Positions 11,999-22,190 are shown, numbered from the stretch's first letter. The stretch is DNA of 64,000 nucleotides from Conchocele bisecta (GCA_029237695.1 CM055278.1:76054297-76118296), one strand, 5' to 3'. Made by a program: numbers and translations. Notes: generated by a model not told the origin, from the sequence alone.

Positions 11999-12818
11999 AA
12001 GAAACGAGGCAAACCACGAAGGCCAGGTTTTTTCCAAGCATAGACACTTGGATAAGATAATTATACCCACTTTTGTAGACTAGATGGCCGTGGCCTGCAT
12101 GTCGCGCCTTGGGGCGAGGCATGGACACTAAAACAATAGATATAGTAGATGGAAAAACTTTAACCAAAAAACTTTAACCAGACACACGGACGTACGGACG
12201 AAAGTATGCCAAAATGCCGACGATATCGCGCTGACAATGATGATAAACACCCATATGAAGTATCAAGGTGATGGGTGAAGCAGTTGCAGAGATATAGTAC
12301 ACAAAAAAAGTTTAACAAAAATATTCAAAGAAATTTGACCTTGACATTGGGCATAGGGGCCGCACGGTTGGGGGGTAGAATGAAAATATGGATGATGATA
12401 AACACCCATGTGAAGTTTCAAGGTAATGGGCGAAGCAGTTGCAAAGATATAGTATAACGAAAAACTTTTAACCAAAAAACTTTAATCAGACATACATGTA
12501 CGTTAAAAAGTTAACGTTGAAAAAGTCAATTACGTAGAAATAATAGGTGAAGGTAAAAAAATGGTCACATGTTGGATAGTTGTATGTGGTAGGCACCCCT
12601 TGGTTATAAAGCTGTGAAAGTTTGGTGGTCCTAGGTGGTACAGTAACAAAGAAATGGACTCAAACACGAAAACTTAACATGGATTGTGGACGCCGCCCGC
12701 CTGCTGCCCGCCCGCTGCCCCCCCGCTGCCCGCCCGCCACCCGCCCGCCACCCGCCCGCCCGGCTTTCGCCAATCCAATAGCCTGGATTTTTTTCTCAAA
12801 AAACCTGGCTAAAAATAA
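11999..12818. repeat. TRE4 element, short second copy
   Basis: Same head (AAGAAACGAGGCAAA), the same inner phrases (ATGGCCGTGGCCTGC at about 12083; GGGGCCGCACGG at 12357), one 190-bp unit (12560-12670), a CGCCC-rich tract (12690-12762), and the 3' hairpin with GGCTAAAAA ending at about 12818. It is about 0.8 kb long, against 3.2 kb for the composite copy upstream, and sits in the same Polinton. The two copies agree at both ends, which helps define the element boundaries. Confidence 0.85.
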
Positions 12819-13062
12819 AATAATTAACTGCGACGAACTTCTCGATCAGCTAATGGAAGAGACAGTCGTGTCGACTGCCGACACGACTGGACCTGTAGGA
12901 ACGACTGCCGACAAGGGCCTGAAAGATGGCCCGACTGCCGACACGACTGCCGGCACGGCTGCCGATACGGTATCTTTCCTGAAAGAAAATGGAAAACACG
13001 ACGCGACGCGAGCGGCTAGCTGTGCTGGTTGCTGGGGGGCAATCGGAGCAGTATTTCGGTAG
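12819..13062 (+). pseudogene. Possible Polinton ORF fragment with TAD-rich repeats
   Basis: Open directly downstream of the TRE4 end: INCDELLDQLMEETVV, then a low-complexity stretch repeating T-A-D words (DNA words around GACTGCCGACACGACT at 12865-12970), then a stop at about 13060. It could be the tail of the capsid-region gene or the start of the next one. I do not recognise it. The lack of an upstream start and its place between two Polinton fragments suggest a remnant. Confidence 0.35.
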
Positions 13063-13091
13063 GCGTCTCTCAGTTTGTCAGGTGGATAAAA

Positions 13092-13563
13092 TGTCAGATG
13101 CGGAGGTAGATAAAATGTATGCGCGATACGAATCTAAATTGGGGGCAGAGATGACGAACTATATCTGACACCGCAGGGTTGATTAGTGATTTAGAGACTG
13201 ACCCTTTTGTAGGACACACTCTTAGAACAGCCTGCTGTTCAATTTATCACAAGTTTGGAATGTGCTTAGCTCCGCTGACAACCGCGTTGACCATGGCTAA
13301 ACACTGTCAATTTGGACATATATGCCCACAAACTATAAGCTCAGAAAATGATGATACAAGACGCACCCCCAATCCAATCGCGAATGGAAGAATTGGAACT
13401 GGAGCGACAAGCACCTGCGAGAGTGACCGAACAGCCCTCAACACTGTTGAACCAGAGCACGTTGGATGAACCCTCAACAGCACAGGTGCGGTTGAACCTG
13501 ATTGCACGACACAATCAAAGTACTGAAAGTACTGACTGGCGGGAGACAAGTAGCCACTTGTGA
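13092..13563 (+). pseudogene. Polinton conserved hypothetical protein, internally deleted
   Basis: Two pieces of one conserved Polinton ORF. The first, from the ATG near 13092, reads MSDAEVDKMYARYESKLGAE and then stops. The second, from about 13179, reads DLETDPFVGHTLRTACCSI, LAPLTTALTMAKHCQFGHIC, ending in a charged tail. Compared with relatives I remember, about 30 residues between the pieces are missing, so a deletion near 13165-13180 is likely, but this needs an alignment. Cys-rich C-terminal part (CC, CQFGHIC). Function unknown; the position between capsid-region and membrane ORFs suggests a virion or assembly role. Confidence 0.6.
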
Positions 13564-14434
13564 ATTTGCATACTCAGAAATTCCTTGTCAGAAATATATT
13601 CGATGTTGATTATTGGATGTACAATCTGCAAATTTGGAGAACTTGATCAGTTACTGGTGTTTGTAAAATACAGCCTGCTCTAAACACAAATAGGTTGATG
13701 AAGCAAAGGTGCTTTATGTCCGACTAATAAACCGTTTTACGAGGTATATTGCAGACGTATTATGTGAAATCTTTTCAAAATTATGACTGGGCGTAGGCCT
13801 ACATACGTGTATGCTGCATGAACGGCAAAATGTTTTCATGAATTTTGTTTCGCTCACCCAGAGGGTAATTTTTCGAAAATCGCCCATAAACCACAATATG
13901 AAAAAGAAATGGCCTTCGTCGTCGCATTGCGACTGCGTGGTACACGATACGGGGGGCGTCTCAATAACAGCGATTTGTTCTCTTCAAAAGTAAAGTTGGG
14001 CATGCCAACTATTTTACACATAATGTTGAGCATTGCCGTTGCTATTAATAACTTGCTTTCAGTTCACTCGCTGACTTTAAATGTCACCCGACTGTTGTTA
14101 ATTGCGAACGCAAATTGAGCCTATTGAGACGTCCCCCGATGAACAGAGAATCACGATCCCAATAGCGATACAGCGGGCGTCTCAATAACAGCAATTTGTT
14201 CTCTTCAAAAGTAAAGTTGGGCATGCTAACTATTTTACACATAATGTTGAGCATTGCCGTTGCTATTAATAACTTGCTTTCAGTTCACTCGCTGACTTTA
14301 AATGTCACCTGACTGTTGTTAATTGCGAACGCAAATTGAGCCTATTGAGACGTCCCCCGATGAACAGAGAGCCACTTCCGAAAGTAGACCCGTGCAAACG
14401 GCCAGAATCACGATCCCAATAGCGTGGAGACAGT
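13564..14434. repeat. Non-coding gap with two tandem copies of a 200-bp inverted-repeat element
   Basis: 13564-13945 shows no gene. At about 13950-14147 and 14170-14366 lie two near-identical copies bounded by GGGGCGTCTCAATAACAG on the left and CCTATTGAGACGTCCCCC on the right, that is, terminal inverted repeats around GGCGTCTCAATA. The downstream flank (GATGAACAGAGA, then ATCACGATCCCAATAGCG) is partly duplicated too, so the second copy probably arose by local duplication and not by a separate insertion. Small open frames here are not genes. Confidence 0.7.
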
Positions 14435-14836
14435 ATGTCTCCCACCAAAAACCCAAAAAGACAGGCAGCTGGGCGGGCAGCGGCTGCCACCCGAAAAGCT
14501 AAACAAGATAAAATACTTGCCGAGCTTCGAGAGGCCAAACAGTCGTTATTGGTTCCAGCCGCACCCCCAAGCCAATCGCAATTGGAGTTGGGGGCAGAAA
14601 CACCAAAACCCCCGAAGACAGCTGCGGTTCAATCTCCGCAGGAACTGTCAGAGCAATCGTGGATTGCTGTAGCTCCTACCTGGATCATCCCGTGGGTTGT
14701 TGGTGGTGGTCTGGCAGTTGTTGGCACCCTGTGTGCGCGGAACTACCTTTCGAAACAACCCCCAACCGCACCTGTGCAGTTGGGAGGCGGTTCCGAAGAA
14801 AGTTACGAAACCGATTGCGACCCATTTAAACATTGA
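14435..14836 (+). CDS. Polinton small single-pass membrane protein
   Basis: 133 codons from ATG to TGA, intact. N-terminal 40 residues are basic and Ala-rich (KRQAAGRAAAATRKAKQ), the middle is Pro/Gln-rich, and a hydrophobic segment WIIPWVVGGGLAVVGTLC near residues 82-100 is a likely transmembrane helix, followed by an acidic tail. It is the first of three short ORFs in a row on the plus strand (14435, 14874, 15108) ahead of the integrase, an arrangement typical of Polinton accessory or virion genes. Function not known; a membrane-penetrating or virion-membrane role would be a guess. Confidence 0.6.
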   Translation: MSPTKNPKRQAAGRAAAATRKAKQDKILAELREAKQSLLVPAAPPSQSQLELGAETPKPPKTAAVQSPQELSEQSWIAVAPTWIIPWVVGGGLAVVGTLCARNYLSKQPPTAPVQLGGGSEESYETDCDPFKH

Positions 14837-14873
14837 TCGCGACCCTTTTTATATGCAATAATCACTATATGTA

Positions 14874-15107
14874 ATGGCTGAAAACAATGGTAAAATGATA
14901 GTGAATGCGCTTTATCACGCCGTGGTGATATCGGGTCTCAGTATCGGGTTTGCTCGACTATCAAAGATGGCCTTCGGAGGGCCCGCTCCCAAATTGGACA
15001 TGACCGTGAGAGACGTAGGGCTTGTGACCTTAGATGTAGCGGCCGCAGTTGGGACTCAAGATTATATAATTAAAGCTGGAATTCTACCTGCTAATATATG
15101 GAAATAA
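14874..15107 (+). CDS. Polinton conserved small membrane-associated protein
   Basis: 77 codons, intact, ATG at 14874. Sequence blocks NALYHAVVISGLSIGFARLS, KLDMTVRDVGLVTLD and YIIKAGILPANIWK resemble a small ORF that recurs next to the integrase in invertebrate Polintons. It has one or two hydrophobic helices and no obvious enzymatic motif. The TAA stop at 15105-15107 abuts the ATG of the next gene at 15108 with no spacer, suggesting tight packing as in a compact viral-type genome. Exact role unknown. Confidence 0.65.
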   Translation: MAENNGKMIVNALYHAVVISGLSIGFARLSKMAFGGPAPKLDMTVRDVGLVTLDVAAAVGTQDYIIKAGILPANIWK

Positions 15108-15554
15108 ATGGCTTCGATCGCAATAATGCTGTTTGGTGCAGTCGTGAGCGCAGGGGCGTTCGGCGGTAGCAACTATTTATTCTCGTTAATAGGATCGGGC
15201 GCGGATGATGAGCGTAAGCGTCACGATTTAGCTGTAGAACAGCTCAATAGCGCAAAGGAGGCATGGTCTGAAAAACGAACCACCCGTCTGGACTGGATCA
15301 ACGAAGAGTTTCGCCGCGAGAATCACGCCGTGCAAACTTTCCCGAACATTGACGAAGCCATGCTCGAATACGCGCTGGCATATCCGCAGAAAATTCTCGC
15401 ACCGCTGGATCCCGAGCCTCAACTTTCAGATTTCTATGTACCGTCAGAGGCCCAAAAAGACCGGGAGATCGCGTTCATCGTCGTGGAGATGGCTGCGACG
15501 GGTCTCGTCAGCTACTATATTGGAAAACCAATAAGCAAAAGCAATAATTGTTAG
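15108..15554 (+). CDS. Polinton conserved hypothetical protein with terminal hydrophobic segments
   Basis: 148 codons, intact. N-terminal hydrophobic Gly/Ala-rich helix (IAIMLFGAVVSAGAFGGSN), a charged coiled-coil middle (ERKRHDLAVEQLNSAKEAW), a conserved block NHAVQTFPNIDEAM and EPQLSDFYVPSEAQKDREI, then a second hydrophobic segment near the C-terminus (VVEMAATGLVSYYIG). I recognise the middle blocks as a recurrent Polinton ORF of unknown function. Two membrane segments and position suggest a virion or membrane protein. Its stop overlaps the start of the next open frame (15548). Confidence 0.7.
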   Translation: MASIAIMLFGAVVSAGAFGGSNYLFSLIGSGADDERKRHDLAVEQLNSAKEAWSEKRTTRLDWINEEFRRENHAVQTFPNIDEAMLEYALAYPQKILAPLDPEPQLSDFYVPSEAQKDREIAFIVVEMAATGLVSYYIGKPISKSNNC

Positions 15555-15919
15555 TTGACAAGCTTTATTTTGCTCTAAGCGATGTAGGCTACACGGCCCT
15601 TAAACACCGTTTAGCTGGCGCAAAGGGTCTGATCCATCTGGCCCAAGACTCTCTAGAGACGTGGCGCGAGGATGAAAAAGCGGGCCACCATCTTCGCAAA
15701 GCGGATGTTAGATTCCTCTGAGTTCCCGCTCCTGTTCCAATTCGTGAATTTGGGGAACTTAACCGGCAGCTGCAGCGAAACTTCCAACAAAGGTTTAGTA
15801 TCGCCGACGCAGTTACCGGACGATCTGGAGAGGGCATGTTGGAGACTGTTCGACCTACTAGAATACCTCGCATACGATGGACACGCGCAAGCTTGATACC
15901 AAACTATCGGTTCGCCTAG
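15548..15919 (+). pseudogene. Polinton ORF preceding the integrase, one in-frame stop
   Basis: One reading frame from TTG 15548 to TAG 15917-15919 with a single in-frame TGA near 15718. Before the stop: VDKLYFALSDVGYTALKHRL and SLETWREDEKAGHHLRKAD. After it: FGELNRQLQRNFQQRF and VRPTRIPRIRWTRASLIP. The two sides fit one basic, helix-rich protein of about 123 residues that I associate with Polintons, function unknown. The integrase ATG at 15877 overlaps its end. The premature stop marks it as inactivated unless read through. Confidence 0.6.
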
Positions 15920-16189
15920 CACGCAAGTTAGCGAACACATACTACAGCCCCCGCGGCTACTGGAAGGGACTCGCGGCCATCAAGAACCTCGCGGCGGCGA
16001 CCAAGGTTTCCGAAAACGCCGCCACGGAATGGCTCAAGAAGCAGGCCATCTGGCAGATCTATTTGCCCGCGCCTCACAATATTCTGCGGCCGAAATTCGA
16101 CGTGCCGGTGCCGAACGAGGTCCACCAAGCAGACCTCCTGTTTCTCCCTCACGATCGCGTCGGTCGCAAGACGTACAAGTACGCACTGA
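15877..16189 (+). pseudogene. Polinton DDE integrase, N-terminal part
   Basis: From ATG 15877: residues 1-65 form the N-terminal region (YYSPRGYWKGLAAIKNLA, ATEWLKKQAIWQIYLPAP), followed by the start of the retroviral-like integrase core with NEVHQADLLFLPHDRVG, whose Asp is the first catalytic acidic residue. The frame is open to KTYKYALT and is then split by the hAT-like transposon beginning at 16190. The remainder, with the second Asp and the Glu, resumes at 19405. In Polintons this enzyme inserts the linear element DNA into the host chromosome. Confidence 0.9.
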
Positions 16190-16822
16190 CAGGCTCTCTG
16201 GTGACCTTTTGTGAAAAAGTAGGAAAAAAAGTAGAACTTTTTTCGCAAAAAGTAGGAAAAAAGTAGGAATTTATGATAAAAAAGTAGGAACATTTGTTCA
16301 TATTTTCTTACCTTTGACTTTTACTTTGAACATTTCTTGTACTCACTGTTACTCGGAACATGGTGTTTCAGTGATGTCTTCTTGTTGTGGCCTTGTGTCT
16401 TCAACATTACAGAAGCTGCCAGTCTGAAATTTTTTTTTTTATTCTTTGACCTAACATTTTACAGCAATATAGACACCAACTAAGAGCATGCCTTTTATGG
16501 TTTTCAACCAGTATATCAGCATGTATGAGGTTATGAGGTCTAATTTCGGTGTACACTGTTTGGCATGCCATTACACGGCGCTAATATATGGGTCTGGCAA
16601 GCAGTGTGGAGTCTGATCAAACTACACATGTGTATGTTCAGCTGGATGGAAAAGTTATAAGGTCCATTTTCTCGGTTGATGGCCCAATTTACTTAATGTA
16701 CTAATGTGTAGCCTATGAATACTAGAAATCTATCAATGTGCCGTGTATTTAAAGGACAAAATACATTTCCCATAGACTATCATGTATTTTCATATTTTGT
16801 TTTTAATTTATACCAACGGGAC

Positions 16823-17082
16823 CAGGGGCAGATACAGAAATAATTGCAGGGGGGATCTGTAATTACAATTCAGCATAGCCGACCTCCGCGAGCACGAAAT
16901 CGTAAAGTCGGGGAGTCTGGGGGTCCTCCCCCAGGAAATTTTTAAATGCCAGATCGCCGCAGATGCGATTTCCTGACACCTAGGCCACGAAAAAAGTCAT
17001 CCAACTATTCGAGTATTGTCGATTTTTTTTTTGTCGGGAGCAGGGAGCAGACCCCCTGGACCCCCCACTGTATCCGCGCCTG
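16823..17082. mobile_element. Nested short inverted-repeat element (MITE)
   Basis: Left end CAGGGGCAGATACAG, right end (complement) CAGGCGCGGATACAG; both are flanked by GGGAC, a possible 5-bp target duplication. The body is G-rich near the ends (GGGGGTCCTCCCCC). It lies inside the hAT-like element and is therefore a later arrival or a resident of its progenitor. Superfamily uncertain. Confidence 0.55.
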
Positions 17083-18172
17083 GGGACTGTGCAAGGTAGC
17101 TTCAGAAATGTAGTTGCAACTGCTGAATAATTTGAGCTATCTCGTCTTGTTCGACTCATCCATTCATGAGATGTGCCAGTCCCTAAACATGAATTTTCAA
17201 TCGATGTGAATGGTGATGTCATATGAAAAGTGACGCAAAATGCCAACATCAAGTTCAAACATGTGCATATTATAAACTACTTCAGAAAACTTCAATGTAA
17301 CAATGTATTTTAAATTGCATAAAGTTATTGCCCATTTAACTTGGTTGTTTAATTCAAATCAATTTAGTATTGAAACAACAGCAGTTTGAAATACATGCAC
17401 GTCTATTTGAAATATAATTTGTTCCTCAATATACTGAATCAAAATTCCCAATGCAACACTCATATAAACATCACAGTGTTAACCTTTTAAACACAGATTT
17501 TAATTCCTAATTAGAAAATATACAATACAATATACAATATTATTTATTAGCATTAATTGCCATTCAACATGTACAATGTTTTTCGCTATATACATAAATA
17601 GTCAAAGAGTGAAATCGTTTAAAGATGTATCAAAATAGTATAACATTGTCTGAAGTTGGCAGTGTCGAGCATTATGAGTAGCCTGCGACGGCATGCGTCA
17701 CTGTATTTGTATAGAATGTGTGCAAATGACGTCGTAGGTTGGCAGAAGTCCCAGAGCAGGTGTGAAGGAGCTTTCTCACTACACTGACTCCGTTTTGCTT
17801 TCTGTTTATCACACAGTGACAATTGACAATTGATGACAACCCAAGTACCCTCAGTCAGAACATCATCGGATAAAATATTATCAATGTTTATGGGCAGTGT
17901 GCATCCAAGTGTATATTACAACACTCACCTGAGAATACTGTATGCTGTTCCGAACTGGCAGGCATCTGAGGTATCACAAACATCAAGGCCACAAGAAGAA
18001 GACACCCTTGAGGACTCTATATAACATGCACAGCTTTTTTCTGTAAATAAATCTCATAACAGATCAGAATAGCATAGTTTTTAATTTTTGTTAGCTTTTC
18101 AAATGAAAAAGTAGGAAAAAGTAGGAATTTTGGGAATTTTGATGAAATAGTAGGAAAAAGTAGGAATAAAAA

Positions 18173-19350
18173 ACAAGAGGACCATGATGGCCCTAATTCG
18201 CTCACCTGACTCCATGAAGACCAGAGGAGAATGTGACATTGAATGTTAATGTGTTTTAAAAAAATTGTGCTATTTTTAGACGGCGGTCATCTTGGATTAA
18301 TCGAGGACTCTCATTTTACCAAATCTGAAAATGCTTCACCCAAGGATCGGAACTTCCTATGAAGCTTGGCCAGCATCGGCCATGTGGTTCCTGAGAAAAA
18401 GACTTTCAAAATCTCAAATAAATGGACCTTTTTGGCGGCCATCATGGATGACATAATCATCCGATTCCGACAAATATTGCGCCAGAGCAATCGCCTCATC
18501 GATACCTTCAATTTGATATATGACATGAGCATATTTGGTCAAAAATAAAATTTGACCCCACGGGCCACGCCCATTTTTGACCCCGGGGTCACCATTTTAA
18601 CAATTTTGAAAGAGCATTGTACATTGATCATTACTACCAAGTTTCGTCGAAATCCGGCTGGCGGTTCATGAGAAGAAGATTTTTTAAGAATTTATGCTAT
18701 TTTTAGACGGCGGCCATCTTGGATTAGCGATGACCTCCATTTTAATAAATCTGAAAAGGCTTCACCCATGGACCATAACTGTTAAGTTTGGCTACCATGG
18801 GCCAAGCGATTCATGTGAAGAAGAATTTTGAAATCTCTAATAAAAGAACGACCGTTTGACCTTTCGGCGGCCATCTTGGATGACATAACCATCAGATTTA
18901 GAAAAAAAATGCACCTGAGTGATCGCCTCTTTGATACCTTCAATTCGATATATGACATGACCATATTCGGTTAAAAATAAAATTTGACCCCAATTTGACC
19001 CCACGGGCCACGCCCAGTTTTGACCCCAGGGTCACCATTTTAACAAATTTGAAAGAGCATTGTACATCGATCATTCCTACCAAGTTTTGCCGAAATCCGG
19101 TTGGCGGTTCTTGAGAAGAAGATTTTTGAAGAATTTGTGCTATTTTTAGACGGCGGCCATCTTGGATTACGCAATGACGTCATTTTAACAATTTTGTAAT
19201 CCCCCTACCTAAGGACCATGATCATGAAGTTTGGTGACTATAGGCCCAATGGTTACTGAGGAGAAGACGTTTGAAAATGTTCACGGACGACGGACGACGG
19301 ACACATTGCGGTAACAATAGCTCACATGAGCTTCGCTCAGGTGAGCTAAA
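18173..19350. repeat. TRE5 tandem-unit element, full-length copy
   Basis: 5' end ACAAGAGGACCATGATGG forms a small stem (GGACCATGATGGCC). Two long units follow with GACGGCGGCCATCTTGGATT and TTTGACCCCACGGGCC phrases, then a GGACGACGGACGACGGAC microsatellite (19288-19306), GCGGTAACAATAGCTC, a 3' hairpin AGCTCACATGAGC...GCTCAGGTGAGCT, and AAAAA. Inserted in the AAAAAGTAGG subterminal repeat of the hAT-like element. This copy shows the complete 5'-to-3' layout of the family best. Confidence 0.88.
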
Positions 19351-19404
19351 AAAGTAGGAAAAAGTAGGAAAAAGTAGGAAAAAGTAGGAACGCTTGAAAG
19401 CCTG

Positions 19405-20090
19405 CTGACTGACAATCGTTGACGTAGCGAGTCGCTATAAGGGGGCTGAGCCGCTGGCCACTAAAGAGTCTAAGGAGATGGCCGAGGCTCTTTCCCGAAT
19501 ATATAAGAGGAGTCCTCTCAAATGGCCGAATCTTCTCCAGGTCGATCCCGGCCGCGAGTTCATGGGCGCGGTCTCCCATCTATTGACTAAACACGACGTT
19601 TCTGTTAGAAGCGGCCGCGTCAATATCCACCGGGACCAGGGGATCGTGGAGCGGTTCAATCGAACCCTGGCTATGAGGCTGTTCGGACACCAATATGCCA
19701 AAGAGCTTGTAGACCCTCATCGAGTGGGTGACCCGGCTGCCTGCCGTGGTCTCCGCACTGAACGGCGAGGTGACCAGATTGATCGGTAAAAAGCCCGTAG
19801 ATGCCATTAAGGCGAAAATGGTGTCGCACAAACCATCCGCCGTCTCGTGCAGGCGACCCGTTGGTTTAGTGGAGAAACGGCTTCCATCGGATGTTACCGT
19901 CCGGTACCTCTATCAACCGGGAGAGCTCGAGGGTGGTCGCCGCCGCGCGACTGATCCCGTGTGGTCTCTCAATGTATATCATCTGGATCGATCTATTACC
20001 AAACCCGATGAGCCCGTGCTCTAATATTTGGATGATGGTCCATCGCGCGGGTTTGTTCACGAAGAACTTCTTGCGGTGCCTGCCGGTTAA
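19405..20090 (+). pseudogene. Polinton DDE integrase, catalytic and C-terminal part
   Basis: Resumes with VDVASRYKGAEPLATKES right after the hAT-like insertion. LLQVDPGREFMGA holds the second catalytic Asp and HRDQGIVERFNRTL the Glu, about 34 residues apart, as in the D,D-35-E retroviral-type core. A frameshift near 19715 moves the reading to WVTRLPAVVSALNGEVTRL; the C-terminal region has VRYLYQPGELEGGRRRATDP. An in-frame TAA near 20022 is followed by YLDDGPSRGFVHEELL and the natural stop at 20088-20090. The three catalytic residues survive, but the insertion, the frameshift and the stop make it inactive. Confidence 0.9.
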
Positions 20091-20404
20091 GTTCTGAAGA
20101 TTCTCATAATTAATTAATTAATTAATTAAATTAAAAAAATTCAAAATTTCAAAATTAATTAATTAAATTTTATTTATTTTTTTAAATTATTAAATAATTA
20201 CGAGTTAATCATTTTTTCGAATTTATTAGAAATTCGAAAAATCAATCCACCCAAATTCAATTCACGAATTGAGGGTGGTGATACATTTTCTTTTTTAACC
20301 CCCATATAAAATATAACCTATTTTGGTAGTGGTGGTTACCCCCTTGACCTCCAATTTGTTTCCCCTTAGTCGCGGTAATGAACTCATACCCTATATACTA
20401 ATAG
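20091..20404. other. AT-rich Polinton 3' flank
   Basis: Very AT-rich, with (TTAA)n at 20107-20130 and a palindromic tract AATTCGAAAAA/TTTTTCGAATT near 20213-20242. No gene. A Polinton terminal inverted repeat would be expected in this area, but no match to the left flank was found by eye, so one or both termini may be lost. Confidence 0.4.
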
Positions 20405-20995
20405 AGCTGCAGATATCTGGGAATCTGTACCCCATTATGATACAGGTTGTACAGAACTCCAGATATCTGGGAATCTGTACCCCACATGATACAGGTTGTA
20501 CAGAACTCCAGATATCTGGGAATCTGTACCCCACATGATACAGGTTGTACAGAACTCCACATATCTGGGAATCTGTACCCCACATGATACAGGTTGTACA
20601 GAACTCCAGATATCTGGGAATCTGTACCCCACATGATACAGGTTGTACAGAACTCCACATATCTGGGAATCTGTACCCCACATGATACAGGTTGTACAGA
20701 ACTCCAGATATCTGGGAATCTGTACCCCACATGATACAGGTTGTACAGAACTCCACATATCTGGGAATCTGTACCCCACATGATACAGGTTGTACAGAAC
20801 TCCACATATCTGGGAATCTGTACCCCACATGATACAGGTTGTACAGAACTCCAGATATCTGGGAATCTGTACCCCACATGATATATGCTGTACAAAACTC
20901 CAGATATCTGTGAATCTGTACCCCAGATGATATATGCTGTACAGAGCTCCAGATATCTGGGAATCTGTACCCCGCATTATATAGGTTGTGCAGAG
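20405..20995. repeat. 49-bp minisatellite, about 12 copies
   Basis: Unit phrases GATACAGGTTGTACAGAACT and ATATCTGGGAATCTGTACCC repeat every 49 bp with very few differences (mainly CCAGATATC versus CCACATATC); the last two or three units are more diverged (ATATATGCTGTAC). Because 49 is not a multiple of three and the minus strand of the unit has no stop in any frame, all three minus frames stay open for 160-180 codons. These frames are repeat artefacts, not proteins. Confidence 0.95.
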
Positions 20996-22012
20996 CTACA
21001 ATTAAGTTTTTTATCTAAGAGTATTATACCCTCAGATTTCAAATTCAAGGTGTATTTTACTTTCACAGATGTATTATTGATTTTCTTCCTTATTAAATAG
21101 GGAACAAATGATACAAAAAAATCAAATAAAAAAATCACTTATTTCGAAAAAGCAAACACTAACTAAATTGTCAACTTTATTATGTACAGTATTTTCACTA
21201 TACTAGTAAATTTGAAAATCAATGCGTATTTTCACATTACTGTGAGTATTTTGTACTCCCACTTTTGATCATCAAAATTCAGCTAAAGTAAGTGCATAAA
21301 ATATGCCAATACGCACCTTATCGGGAGCTCTGGGTTATGTAGGCTCTGGACTGGCTAAATGTGCAGGCCACAATTTGACATCATGTTTAAAAATTATACA
21401 TGTTGACATAACTTGGTATTCTGAACATTTGTCTTACAAGTGGATTCTGCTACCATGAGTTACTGACAGTTGTATCATAGATTGAATGAGGGTTTTTATC
21501 AATCAAGAAATACAATCAGTCTCCACGAAACTGCCAAAATTTTACAGGACATTCGGTCTGGTAAACTCAATATTTTTACCAGACCGGACAAAAATTTACC
21601 AAATCAAAAAAAAACATTTATAAAAATAAAATTAATTTTGTGTGATATTGAAGAGCTTTTTTAAGTATATCAGTGATATAAGAAAAGCTAGCTAGCACCA
21701 GAAGGGCATACCAAAGGAAGGTGATTTCATTGAAGCTTGGTAGAATTATTTTTTCATAGTCGGACATTTGGTCCGGCGACTTCCAGTTTACCCTCGGACC
21801 GGTGGCAATTTTAATGGACATGTCCGACGGACCGACGACTTTCGAGGAGACTGCAATCATGGCTGTATTTATTGAATTATTGAACGACTGCTTGATGACT
21901 GCCTGCCTTACAAGATCATGTGACTATACAGAAACCATCACACTTAACTTGGAACGATTAAACAACACAGAATACCAGCAAGGGAAACATAGATAACTCA
22001 AATATGCAATTT
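20996..22012. other. AT-rich non-coding stretch
   Basis: No gene supported. 21560-21600 and 21755-21830 contain GGTCTGGTAAA...TTTACCAGACC and GGACATTTGGTCCGG-like inverted words, suggesting a decayed inverted-repeat element. The segment 21922-22010 is a paralogue of the DNA around the MITE at 22232 and preserves its unoccupied site (TTAA at 21958-21961). Confidence 0.4.
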
Positions 22013-22190
22013 TTAACCCGTACAATGCTGAAATAAATTTTGTTGTCTGCTGTTTATATTTTATTTTCCATTTTTCTCATCAAAAACATGCTTTGACAGA
22101 GCTTTGACAAAGTACTGTCAAGCCATGTTTTTATTGAAACAATAAACAACAGCAGACGACAATTTTTGGTTCCCGCATTCTAAGGGTTAA
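22013..22190. mobile_element. piggyBac-like MITE, copy 1
   Basis: Flanked by TTAA on both sides (22013-22016 and 22187-22190). Terminal inverted repeats CCCGTACAATGC and (complement of the right) CCCTTAGAATGC, with an inner pair GTCTGCTGTTTAT / AACAGCAGACGAC. 178 bp including flanks; no coding. TTAA targets and CCC-starting ends are characteristic of piggyBac-type elements; the assignment is by ends only. Confidence 0.75.

Larger units (their letters stand above)
16190..19404. mobile_element. hAT-like non-autonomous DNA transposon inserted in the integrase gene
   Basis: Ends CAGGCTCTCTGG (left) and, read from the other side, CAGGCTTTCAAG (right), a short hAT-style inverted repeat. Flanking 8-mers CGCACTGA and CTGACTGA match at 6 of 8 positions, compatible with an aged 8-bp duplication. 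Both subterminal regions repeat AAAAAGTAGGAA many times (16215-16290; 18105-18170; 19350-19390), as expected for transposase-binding subterminal repeats. Integrase coding continues on both sides in the right order. No transposase is visible inside. It carries a nested 260-bp MITE (16823) and a TRE5 element (18173); the rest (16300-16820, 17083-18100) is AT-rich and non-coding. Confidence 0.75.

Noticed and set aside
1448..20090. An intact endogenous virus or active Polinton
   Set aside because: Every large gene has frameshifts, stops or insertions, the polymerase palm is missing and no terminal inverted repeats were found.
20391..20977. Three overlapping minus-strand frames of 162-180 codons
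   Set aside because: Products of a 49-bp minisatellite lacking stops; no independent coding signal.
20405..20995. CRISPR-like regular array
   Set aside because: The whole 49-bp unit is repeated with no unique spacers, and the context is an animal intron; the same applies to the 22-, 31- and 37-bp arrays.
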